64,000 nt of DNA from Lathyrus oleraceus (lineage: Eukaryota > Streptophyta > Magnoliopsida > Fabales > Fabaceae): NCBI RefSeq assembly GCF_024323335.1, contig NC_066581.1:433832136-433896135 (forward strand), written 5' to 3'. Below the pieces are notes generated by a model. That model did not search any database. It was not told the DNA's origin and worked only from the letters and a program-made list of their open reading frames with translations. Each line of letters starts with the position of its first letter. Within the stretch, counting starts at the first letter, position 1. Below are positions 13,466 through 23,619 of this stretch, one piece after another. Both the position numbers and the translations under genes were made by a program.

Positions 13466-14323
13466 GTAGTCCTAAGTGGGTTTAGCCTACTTTTTTTTTA
13501 TATGTGTATATATTTGTATATTTGATGTTTATATATATGTTTGTATGATATAATTAACTTGTTGTGCTTGGTGATCTCTGAGTGGTGAGATAAGTTCTAA
13601 CCCGAACTTGAGTGCAATTAAGATAGGAGGATGGTATAGTCATGTTTGACTTTATGTGGAGTAGTCCTTAACAAGTTGGCTTGAGACCCCTCTACTCAGT
13701 GGATACCCTTTTGGAGTTACTGATGTCACATAAGTTATTTGTGGTTAGGCATTACTTTCTCTGATCTGGGATCCGAGAAGCTGAGAACCGTAGAACATTT
13801 AACCCAACTTGGCCTATTTAGGACATAGTGTGGACACTGTTCAGGTGTAGACTTGATAACAGTTGTTACGCGATACTACACTCAGACGAGTTTCTCTTGA
13901 GAATATTATGGGTTGATGAGTCAGTCATCCTAACCTATAATATCCGATAGACGGAATTAAGACACTGGGAACTTTTTTGAACATGATCTACAAGTTTTTA
14001 TCCTTATTACACTCCTTTGGGATGGTTCTTAACCTGACTCCATGCTCGTGACTCACAACAAACCCTTTGATTCTTTTTTGATCCGATCAAGTCTTGTCAA
14101 TATCAATGGAACTTGGGTGTTGATAAGGTGAAAACTATAATCCACCAAAATGGATGGTTGATCTTGATGATGACTTGATCCATCCCTTGACCTTTGTTTG
14201 TGTTTGCCTTGTGTGTGATCCCTTATTTGTGATTGTTGCATTCATGCATACATGCGCATCATAACATTCATCACAAAAATATTTTCAAGGAACTGAGATC
14301 TTATTTCCAAATATTTTCAGACC
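13466..14323 (+). other. Ogre C untranslated leader
   Basis: About 0.86 kb between the PBS and ORF1 without coding potential, matching the Ogre B leader in inverted orientation. It ends in TTTTCAG followed by ACCATGG, a possible splice acceptor directly before the ORF1 start codon; the same arrangement is seen in Ogre B. Confidence 0.7.
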
Positions 14324-15806
14324 ATGGATTGTGGATAAAGGAACACTAAGAAGTACAGTTTCAGATGTCCTGATTTGAAAGAGTTAAGGAAGTTATCATC
14401 CTTTGTATTAGATCCCTTGGACTTCAAGCAACGAAATGGGAAGCTTTTGTCTGTATTATCTGCTGATGTGGTTGAAGGACTCTTGAGTGTTTTGGTTCAG
14501 TTCTATGACCCTCTCTATGCTTCACTTTTCCCGGTTATCAGCTTATGCCTACGTTAGAGGAGTATGCCCATCTCTTGGGGATACTTGTTTCTGACAAGGT
14601 GCCTTTTAGTGGATTTGAGGAGGTTCTCAGATCTCATGTTATAGCTGAAACTCTTCATCTAAAAAGTCTGAGATGTAGGCTCATTGGGTGAAGAAAGGGG
14701 GAATGTTTGGGTTGACTTATGAGTTCCTCATAGGGAAAGCTACCGTCTTTACTTAAGTCGGTAGTGTGGACGCTTTTGAAGCCATCTTTGTATTTCTCAT
14801 CTATGTTTTGGCTTTGTTTCCTAACATTGACGACTTTGTTGATGTTAACACTATTAAAATCTTCTCGATTGGGAATCTTGTACCTACTTTATTAGGTGAC
14901 ATGTACTTCTCTTTACATTTGAGAAACTCTAAAGGTGGTGGGACTATTGTGTGTTGTGTCCCTCTTCTGTACAAGTGGTTTATTTCGTAGTTTCCTCAGA
15001 CCCTTGTGTTTTTGGAGAACAAACAATGTCTACAGTGGTCTCAAAGACTTATGTCTATCACTAATGATTGTATGTTGAGTAGCTTGGATATTATTGACAG
15101 TTATGGTGAATTCTCTAATGTGCCTCTCATTGGCACACAAGGAGGAATCAACTACAACCCTGCTTTGGCTCGTCGTGAACTTGGGTTCCCCTTGAGAGAC
15201 AACCCTAATAACACTCAGTTAGAAGGTCTTTTCTATCAAGAGGGTAAAGATCCCCAACATTTGAAGCATAAGATGATACATGCTTGGCATAATATGCATT
15301 GAAAGGAAGATCCGAGCTTGGTCCATGCAACTATGTATCTTTGGAAGCTTACATTACTTGGGTGAAGAAGATAGCTTTGGAACTGAAAAATGCCGTATGC
15401 TTGTGAAAGACCTATGTCTATGTTTGTGGCTGAGCCATTAACTCTCCCTAACCAAGATGTAGAGGAGTTGGAAGACTTACTCATCAAGATGAAGCAAGAA
15501 AGATATATATGGGAAGAACGGTTATGTGCTTTGAGCCAAAAGCATGAGGAGTTGTAGCTTGAGTCAAAAGATAAAGATGCGCTTATTGAACTTCTTGAAG
15601 GCCGAGCAGTGAAGACACAGAGAGAGCCAGAGGGCTTATCCACCTCTAGTATGCCTCAACCTTCCATGGGCTTGGAAGAAGATTGTTGATCAGCTTGTCC
15701 TTGAGAAGGCTCAGATGAAGACATCTTTTGAGACTGAGATTCGACGCATCCGAAGGAAATACGGGCCCGCAGCGAGATCATCTGACACTACTACTAGGGG
15801 ATCCTT
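14324..15806 (+). pseudogene. Ogre C ORF1 (broken)
   Basis: Counterpart of the Ogre B ORF1. The ATG at 14324 is followed within a few codons by a stop. Homology then runs through 14375-14557, 14766-14990 and 15006-15302 in different frames, so there are several frameshifts (for example near 14540, where the motif LMPTLEEYAHLL falls out of frame). The C-terminal coiled-coil part (about 15360-15640) has a stop at the codon after KHEEL. Basic C-terminal residues RRIRRKY.P.ARSSD lie around 15740-15785. Role unknown; the order ORF1-gag is diagnostic of Ogre. Confidence 0.8.
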
Positions 15807-16030
15807 AGGATTATTAGTTTCCTTTTCTCTTATATTTGTACTTTGGTTTCTGAAATTGTACTCAGTGTAATCCTTCCAAATTTTATGAATAAAAGAGAAT
15901 TGTTTTTGTCAATCAAATTGTTACTATTGTTATTATTTGCAAATAGAACTTCATATTTTCCTTGAAATAAAAAATGAACAAAAACATTGCATTGCATCCA
16001 TCATTTGCATATCAGGTTTTCTTCTGCCAA

Positions 16031-18156
16031 ATGTATTATCGGTTATTCTTTTGTGCTTCAGCCGAGATGACTCACCGATACAACACTCGCGCCAATCAAC
16101 CAAGATCATGGAACATTTGGAACAGGAGTATAGAGAACCGAAGGATGAGATTGCACGGTTGACTGCCATGATGGAGTCTGTTCTTGCTGCACAGAATCAG
16201 TCTTCACCAACTCCTGCAACTCCTCCCAGAGGACTGTCATTTCCGAGGTTGCTACCTCAATTGTTCCCTTTGCTTCTAGCCTATCTGGTCCTTCCATGCC
16301 TGCTAGATTCCCATGGGGAATGCCATAAAACTTTGTTCCTGAAGGGTTTACACCTGCCTTTGCTTCTATGCCGACATCTAGCCCGGTCATGCCTATGCCT
16401 CCTTCAGTTGTACATACTTTGCCTCGTTTTGAGGATACCATCTACCATTCTGAGCCATCTGAGGGCCCAAACGTATATAAAAAGATGGTTGAAATGAAGG
16501 ATCAGTTCCATGAGCTGCGAAAGGTGTTGAAAACATTGAGGGGAAATGACCTGTGTTGGTAAGAGTGTTTTTGAACTCTGCTTGGTACCGAATGTGAAGA
16601 TCCCGATGAAGTTCAAAGTCCTCGACTTTGAAAAGTATAAGGGAAATACTTGTCCACTTAGCCACCTTGTTATCTATGCCAGGAAAATGTCAACTCAAAC
16701 TGATAATGATCAGTTGCTGATTCACTACTTTCAAGACAGTGCAAGTGTCCGTACTTTCAACGATTTGGATGAATCTTTTGCTAAGCAGTACAAGTATAAT
16801 GTAGATATGGCACCTGATAGAGACCAACTGAGGTCTATGTCTCAGAAGGAGACGTTTAAAGAGTATGCTCAGAGGTGGAGGGAACTTGCTGCTCAGATTA
16901 ATCCTCCATTAGAAGGGAAAGAGATGACGAAGATTTTCCTGAAGACCCTAAGTTCGTTTTACTACGAGCGTATGATTGCCAGTTCCCCCAGTGATTTTAC
17001 CGAAATGGTGAACATGGGGATGAGGTTAGAAGAGGGAGTCCGTGAAAGACGTTTTTCCAAGGAAGAAACATCGTCTAGTAAGAAGTATGGGAGTGGTTTC
17101 TCCAAGAGGAAGGAGGGGGAAACCAATTTAGTATTTGTGGGGAGGCAGGGAAGGCCTCATGTCAGAAGAAGTTCTCAACCGCGTCAGCATCAACAACAAG
17201 TTTCTTCAGTAATTCCCATGTTCTCAAACAATTCTAACATTCAATCAGTTCCGATTCAACCACAACAACCTCAACAACAATCGCAACAAAGAACCACCAC
17301 CAACAACAACAATAATAACCAGCAAAACTTTAAGAGGAATAAAGTATCTTTCGACCCTATTCTTATGTCTTACACCGAATTATATGCATCTTTGGTTCTC
17401 AAGAACCTTCTTCAACCCAGAAATCCACCGCAAATCCCTCAGCCACTTCCATGATAGTTCAAACCTGAACTCCGTTGTTCCTTTCACAAGGGAGCCCATG
17501 GCCACAACATTGAGAACTGCTACCCATTGAAATACGAAGTACAAAAACTTGTGAAGAGTGGGATGGTGTCCTTTGAGGACTGTGCACCTAATGTGAAAGC
17601 CAATCTGTTACCCGCTCATGGTAATGCTTCAGTTAATATGGTAGACGATTGTCCTGAAGAGTATAAGGTTTATGATGTTCTCCATATCAGACAATCTTTG
17701 GTGGCAATTCATAAAGATATTTTTTTTGTCAGTGATTGTCAGCAAGACCATGATTGTTGTGCTATTTGCAATGTAAACCCTCGAGGATGCGTCATTGTAA
17801 AGAGGGATATTCAAAGGTTAATGGATGAGGGGCTTATCCAAATTTATTAGTCGAGGGAGATAGATGATGTGAATGTGATTGTTCCTATGTTCAAGACCCC
17901 TAAGCGGGTAGTAATTCAGTTTGATAGCAGCAACAACAACAACGTTAATAGATTGGTATCACCATTGGTAAAACAGTTAGCGGACCCCGTCCCGTATGCA
18001 TCTGATAAAGTTGTGCCTTATCAGTATAATGCCACAATGGTGGAGAATGGTCAAGAGATTCCTTTACCTGTAGAAGATTTTATGGTGAATATAGCTTATA
18101 TTGCAAAGGTGACCCATAGTGGTCGTGTCTTCCGTCAAGTCTTTCCAGGGAGGTAG
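16031..18156 (+). pseudogene. Ogre C gag with zinc-finger-like motif (broken)
   Basis: Nucleocapsid/capsid precursor. The N-terminal segment occurs in at least two frames (16031-16160 and 16368-16560). The gag core is open from 16546 to 17454 (302 codons), with FEKYKGNTCPLSHLV and FKEYAQRWRELAAQINPPL, then an Asn/Gln-rich tract (QQPQQQSQQRTTTNNNNNNQ) coded by 17255-17325. A stop at 17452-17454 lies before a conserved Cys/His cluster CSFHKGAHGHNIENC (about 17475-17520), which would bind nucleic acid. The frame continues to 17848-17850 (stop) and again 17869-18156. Compared with Ogre B it lacks the LTGATLRWYMGLD segment after HYFQD, an in-frame deletion. Confidence 0.85.
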
Positions 18157-18268
18157 AGGATGTTTCAATCAGTAAGAAGGTAGATATGCTAGTAGTGAAT
18201 CCAATTATTGATCCAATGTGTTAGTCTCGTGATCCAGCAAGCTGAAGACTAACGATGATGATGAAGTT

Positions 18269-19320
18269 TTGAGGTTGATTAAAAGGAGTAAGTTCAATAT
18301 GGTGGAGCAGTTTCTCCTAACCCCGACAAAGATTTCAGTGATATCTCTACTAACGAATTCTGAGGCACACAGAGAAGCGATGCAGAAAGTTCTAAAGCAG
18401 GCCTATGTTAAGCACGATGTTATTGTGGATCAGTTTGAACACGTTGTTGGTAACATCATTTCTTGCAATAATTTGAGTTTTTATGACGAAGAGCTTCTTG
18501 AGGAAGGCATAAATCACAATCTGGCACTACATATTTCGATGAATTGCAAGGAAGACGCACTGTCTAATCTGTTGGTCGATATTGGTTCATCTTTGAATGT
18601 GCTTCCGAAGTCAACCCTCTCTAGACTTTCTTATCAAGGCGCCCCTATGAGATACAATTGCGTGATTGTTAAAGCGTTTGACGGCTCTCGTAAAACCGTC
18701 ATTGGCGAAGTGGACCTTCCAGCCAAGATAAGTCCAAGTGATTTCCAAATTACTTTCCAAGTGATGGATATCCACCCGGCCTATAGTTGTTTATTGGGAA
18801 GGCCATGGATTCATGAAGCTGGAGCAGTGACATCTACTCTACACCATAAGCTTAAATTTGTTAAGAATGACAAGCTTGTCGTTGTTGGTGGAGAGAAGGA
18901 GCTCTTAATGAGCCATCTATCATCCTTTTCTTATGTTCAAGCTGAGGAGGAGGTTGGAACTCCGTTCCAATCCTTGTCTAATGCTGAAGTAAAGAAAGTT
19001 GGGGCACCCATGTCTTCTTTGAAGGATGCTCAAAAAGATATTAAGACCGGCAACATTGATCAATGGGGTCGCATGGTAGAAATTGCTGAAAATAAGAATA
19101 GGGTCGGACTAGGATTTCAACTAGGGTCGTTAAATGTCAAAGCTGAAGATGTACAACTGAGTTTTTGCAGTGGAGGGTTCATTCATGGCAATGATCAACA
19201 CTTAGTTGTTGTGATCGAGGATGATGAAGACAAAGATTGCACCAACTTTGTGACGCATGGCCAGACTTGCAATAATTGGGTTACTGTCGATGTTCCAATT
19301 GTTGTTCACCGATCTAAGTA
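18269..19320 (+). pseudogene. Ogre C aspartic protease region, active site altered
   Basis: Open frame of 350 codons that would cleave the gag-pol polyprotein. The retropepsin signature is at residues 102-111 as LVDIGSSLNV: the canonical Asp-Thr-Gly is Asp-Ile-Gly here (codons 18578-18586), whereas Ogre A at 40697 retains DTGSS. The flap-like region and a second conserved part (YSCLLGRPWIHEAGAV) follow, then a charged linker ending at the intron donor. The frame differs from gag upstream, with a frame change between 18156 and 18269. Its stop at 19319-19321 lies inside the intron, so it is not necessarily a lesion. Confidence 0.85.
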
Positions 19321-19563
19321 GTTTGTTTTTATTTTTAAGAAAAATCATTCTCCTATGCCTAAGGGAGAAGTGAACATTGTTAGGCATTTCAATTATCATC
19401 AATGAAATACAAATTTATTCATCCACATCTATGATGTTTTTTTTTTACTTTTTTCTTTTATGAAAAATTGTAATCACAAAAAAATAAAATAATAATCTCC
19501 CATCTGCATAATATTTGGTCACAATTCACTTCTCTAAAATCAAAATATCAAATTATTATACAG
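19318..19563 (+). other. Ogre C pol intron (predicted, 246 bp)
   Basis: Ogre elements are known to carry a spliced intron between protease and RT. Here a donor AA|GTAGTTTG (19318) and an acceptor TATACAG|GTTGG (19563) bound an AT-rich, stop-containing segment. Removing it joins the protease frame to the RT-upstream frame in register. The Ogre A copy has an equivalent 245-bp segment with its own GT and AG (41437-41681). Confidence 0.8.
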
Positions 19564-22536
19564 GTTGGTTCTCAAACCCATTGAATACAATGATCCTACT
19601 CTCTCTCCAAACTTTGATTTCCCTATGTTTGAGGCTGAGGAAGAGACTAATGATGAAGAAGTATCTGATGAATTATATTGTCTACTTGAGCATGAGGCAA
19701 AATCCATTCAGCCGTTTGAAGAGTAGATTGAATTAATCAACATGGGTTCTGAAGATGATGTGAAGGACGTCAAGATTGGGTCTCAACTGTGTCCAGAGGC
19801 TAAGAAGGGGTTGATTGATCTTCTTCGAGAATATTCAGATGTGTTTGCTTGGTCCTATCAAGACATGCCTGGGTTGGATTCTGAAATTGTGGAACATAGA
19901 TTGCCATTGAAGCCAGAATGCCCGCTGGTCAAGCAGAAGTTGAGAAGAACTCATCCTGATATGGAAGTGAAGATCAAAGAGGAAGTGCATAAACAGATTG
20001 ATGTTGGTTTTCTTGTAACTTCTTAGTATCCACATTGGGTGGCCAATATTGTGTCTGTTCTGAAGAAAGATGGAAAAGTCCACATGTGTGTTGATTACAG
20101 AGATTTGAACAAAGTTAGTCTGAAGATGATTTCCCTCTGCCACACATTGATATGTTGGTAGATAATACAACTACATTCAAAGCCTTTACGTTTACGAACA
20201 GATTTTCCGTTATAGAATGGCACCCGAAGATATGTAGAAGACCACATTCATTACACCCTGGGGAACATTCTGTTATAGAGTGATTCCTTTTTGTTTAAAG
20301 AATGATGGTGAAACATACTAGAGAGTTATGACCACTCTTTTTCAGGATATGATGCATAAAGAGATTGAAGTCTATGTTGATGATATGATTGCCAAATAAA
20401 GTAATGAAGAATAACATGTCAAGCATTTGTTGAAGTTATTCCAGCATTTGAGGAAGTATAAACTCCGCTTGAATCCCAATAAGTGTACTTTTGGTGTTCG
20501 TTCTGGTAAGTTGTTGGGATTTATTGTCAGCGAGAAGGGTATTGAAGTTGATCCTGCCAAGGTCAAAGCAATACAAGAGATACCTGCGCCCAAAACTAAG
20601 AAGCAAGTCAGAGGTTTTCTCGACCGCTTGAACTATATCACAAGATTCATATCACATATGACTGCCATGTGTGCTCCTATATTCAAGCTTCTTCAGAAAG
20701 TCAATCTTGTGATTGGACCGAAGACTGCCAAAAGGCTTTTGATAGTATTAAAGAGTATCTACATTAGCCTTTAATTTCGTTTCCACCTGTCGAAGGAAGA
20801 CCCTTGATCATGTATTTGATTGTACTTGATGATAGGATGGGTTGTGTTCTTTGTCAGCAAGACGAAATTGGAAAGAAAGAATATGTCATTTACTACCTCA
20901 GTAAGAAGTTCACCGACTGAGAGACTTGGTATTCTATGCTTGAAAAGACTTGTTACGCATTGGCTTGGCCTGCTAAGCGTCTGCGCTAGTATATGTTGAA
21001 TCATACTACTTGGTTGATATCTAAAATGGATCCAATCAAGTACATTTTTTAGAAGCCTGCTCTAACTGAGAGGATTGCCCGTTGGCAGATGTTGTTATCC
21101 GAGTATGATATTGAATACCGATCTCAAAAAGTTATTAAGGGTAGTGTCTTGGATGACCATTTGACTCACCAACCAATTGAAGATTATCAGTCAGTGCAAT
21201 ATGATATTCTTGATGAAGAGATCTTACACTTGAAGATGAAAGATTGTGATGAACCATTGCTTGAAGAAGGGCCAAAACTTGGTTCCCGTTGGAGCATGGT
21301 ATTTGATGGAGCTGTTAATTAGTATGGTAATGGTATTGGGGCAGTGATTATTACTCCTCAAGGTACTCATTTTCCATTTACAGCTAGATTGACTTTCAAG
21401 TGTACAAACAACATGGCTGAGTATGAAGCTTGCATTATGGGGCTCGAAGAGGCCATTGATCTCATAATCAAATATCTTGACGTCTATGGAGATTCAACTT
21501 TGGTTGTGAATTAGATCAAAGGTGAATAGGAGACGACTCAACCCGGTTTGATACCATATAGAGATTATGCGAGGAGGATTTCAACTTTCTTTACAAAGGT
21601 TGAGTTTCATCAAATTCCTCGAGACGAAAACTGGATGGCAGATGCTCTTGCAACGTTGGCTTCAATAGTTGTGGTAAAATTCTGGAATGAAGTTCCCAAT
21701 CTGACCGTGATGCGTGTTGATAGGCCATCTCATGTATTTGCTGTTGAAGAACCTAAAGATGAAAAGTCGTGGTATTTTGATATTAAATGTTTCCTCCAAA
21801 GTCAGATTTACCCGCCTGGGGCATACTTGAAAGATAAAAAGACTTTGAGAAGATTAGCTGGCAACTTCTACCTGAGTAGTGATATGATTTACAAGAGAAA
21901 CTTCTATATGGTTTTGCTCATATGTGTGGATAGTCATGAAGCAGACTTATTGATAATTGAAGTCCAAGAAGGTTCCTTTGGTACTCATTCCAATGGACAT
22001 GCTATGGCTAAGAAGATTTTGAGAGCAGGTTACTATTGGCTGACAATGGAATCTGACTGTTGCAAGTTTGTGAAGAAATGCCACAAGTGTCAAATTTATG
22101 CAGATAAGATTCACGTTCCTCTGACACTGTTGAATGTCATTTCCTCTCCATGGCCCTTCTCCATGTGGGGAATTGATATGATTGGTATGATTGAACCTAA
22201 AGCTTCAAACGAAGATCGATTCATTCTGGTGGCTATTGATTACTTCACAAAGTTGGTTGAAGTGGCACCGTATGCAAACGTAACCAAGCAAGTTATTGTA
22301 AGGTTTATCAAGAATAAGATTATATGCCATTATGGTGTGCCGAGTAAGATCATTTACTGACAATGGATTGAACTTGAATAATAACACGGTGGAAGCTCTT
22401 TGTAAAAACTTCAAGATTTCACATCATAATTCTTCTCCCTACATACCTAAGATGAATGAGGTTGTTGAAGCTGCAAACAAGAACATCAAGAAGATCATTC
22501 AAAAAATTGTTGTGACGTACAAAGATTGGCATGAGT
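19564..22536 (+). pseudogene. Ogre C pol: RT, RNase H, integrase N-part (broken)
   Basis: Replication enzymes of the element. The RT N-terminus is open 19742-20026 (stop at 20024). Further RT motifs are scattered over frames, with YVDDM at about 20373-20387 followed immediately by stops. The RT thumb/connection lies at 20427-20774. RNase H begins near 21290 (motif MVFDGAVN, then a stop) and includes TNNMAEYEACIMGLEEA and PRDENWMADALATLAS (about 21590-21665). Integrase zinc binding (H...H, CHKCQ near 22080) and catalytic core (MWGIDMIG, then TDNGLN in another frame) follow. The second part of integrase stops at 22536, where the copia element is inserted within a codon run encoding DWHE. Confidence 0.85.
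22532..22536. repeat. Copia target-site duplication, left copy (TGAGT)
   Basis: TGAGT immediately before the left copia LTR and repeated exactly after the right LTR at 32597-32601. A perfect 5-bp duplication proves a simple integrase-mediated insertion into the Ogre C integrase sequence. Confidence 0.97.
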
Positions 22537-23537
22537 TGTAAGAACAAAAATTGTTCTACAACAGATTCCATGATTTTGATGATAACAAAGGATGAAACCA
22601 AAAATGGCACCCTAACGAAAAGTTTCTAAGTGTGCAGGGTTCTAAGGAAAGAAGGAAGAGATCTAATGACGTCATCAGATATAGAATCATATCAGATACA
22701 AATTATCAGAAGATCAGAAGCATCTGAAGTAGAAACACGCTCAAGAAGTTCTAACTCTGAGCAAAACAGCAGAATATCAGAAGCATCTGAAGAAGAAGTG
22801 CACTCTAGAAGTTCTGACTCTGAACAACAATATATCATTCCAGAAGCTCTCAGCGTCATCTGAAGACATCATCAGAACTCCTTAAGATAAACATCAGAAG
22901 CTCCGAATCAACACAGCAAGATTCCAAGATTCCCAGAGTCACGCAGACTTTGATAATGGATTTCCTAATACAGAAAGAGTAACGTTAACTTCAAACTCAA
23001 ATGGAAAGGAACTATATTTGGAAAGAAGTTATTCGGGGAGACAAAGTTGTTTTGGCAAGAAACAACAGTAGTTATGGCATTAATTCCTATTCAAGACAAA
23101 TTATAAAGGACAGCAATCAACATTGAGAGGTGCGCAAGCATACAGTGAAACATTCTCTCTCTCTCTCAATCTTTCACAAAGCTTTTGCTTAGAACGTGAA
23201 ACACTCTTTTGTTCTTACTGTTGTAATATTTGCTTATCTTAGAAGCACTCTAAATTACGTAGTCTTTTTATCTAGTGTTTTAAGTCCTCAAGTGACTCTG
23301 CGTAGTCTGTATACTTGAGAGGACTAAGAGATCTTTCTCTTAGACGTTGGTTGTAAACAATCTTTCAAGATTAGTGGATTAAGTCCTTGTTGAAGGCGAA
23401 TTCACCTTGGCCGGGTGGACTGGAGTAGCTTTGTGTTATAAGCGAACCAGTATAATTCCTTGTGTGGTCTTTATTTTGAAAAAGCGCTTATTTTCCAAAA
23501 CAATTCAAACCCCCCTTTCTTGTTTTTCTCACCTTCA
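22537..23537 (+). repeat. Copia left LTR (1001 bp, 36-bp deletion)
   Basis: Begins TGTAAGAACAAAAATTG and ends TTTTCTCACCTTCA. Relative to the right LTR it lacks 36 bp just upstream of the TATA motif (junction at about 23100), plus one single-base difference in length near 23453. Many short direct repeats of the type CAGAAG.TCTGA are present in U3. Confidence 0.97.
23102..23107 (+). promoter_or_regulatory. Putative TATA box, copia left LTR
   Basis: TATAAA in AATTATAAAGGACAG. The 36-bp deletion ends at this box, so upstream promoter bases differ from the right LTR, where TATATAAA stands at 32158-32165. A CT-rich tract (about 23154-23170) follows roughly 50 bp downstream in both copies. Confidence 0.6.
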
Positions 23538-23539
23538 AT

Positions 23540-23551
23540 TGGTATCAGAGC
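23540..23551 (+). promoter_or_regulatory. Copia primer binding site (initiator Met-tRNA)
   Basis: TGGTATCAGAGC two bases after the LTR end is the classic plant copia PBS complementary to the 3' end of initiator tRNA-Met. Confidence 0.95.
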
Positions 23552-23619
23552 TTCAGCTCTGTTATTGATTTTCTAATCAAACACTTAACAGTGTAGAGAG
23601 ATCCAGAACGAGAAAAACT

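Noticed and set aside
15937..16497. 186-codon open stretch over Ogre C gag start
   Set aside because: It combines wrong-frame Leu-rich translation of the gag Pro-rich region; the matching frame in Ogre B is different. Only short parts are true gag.
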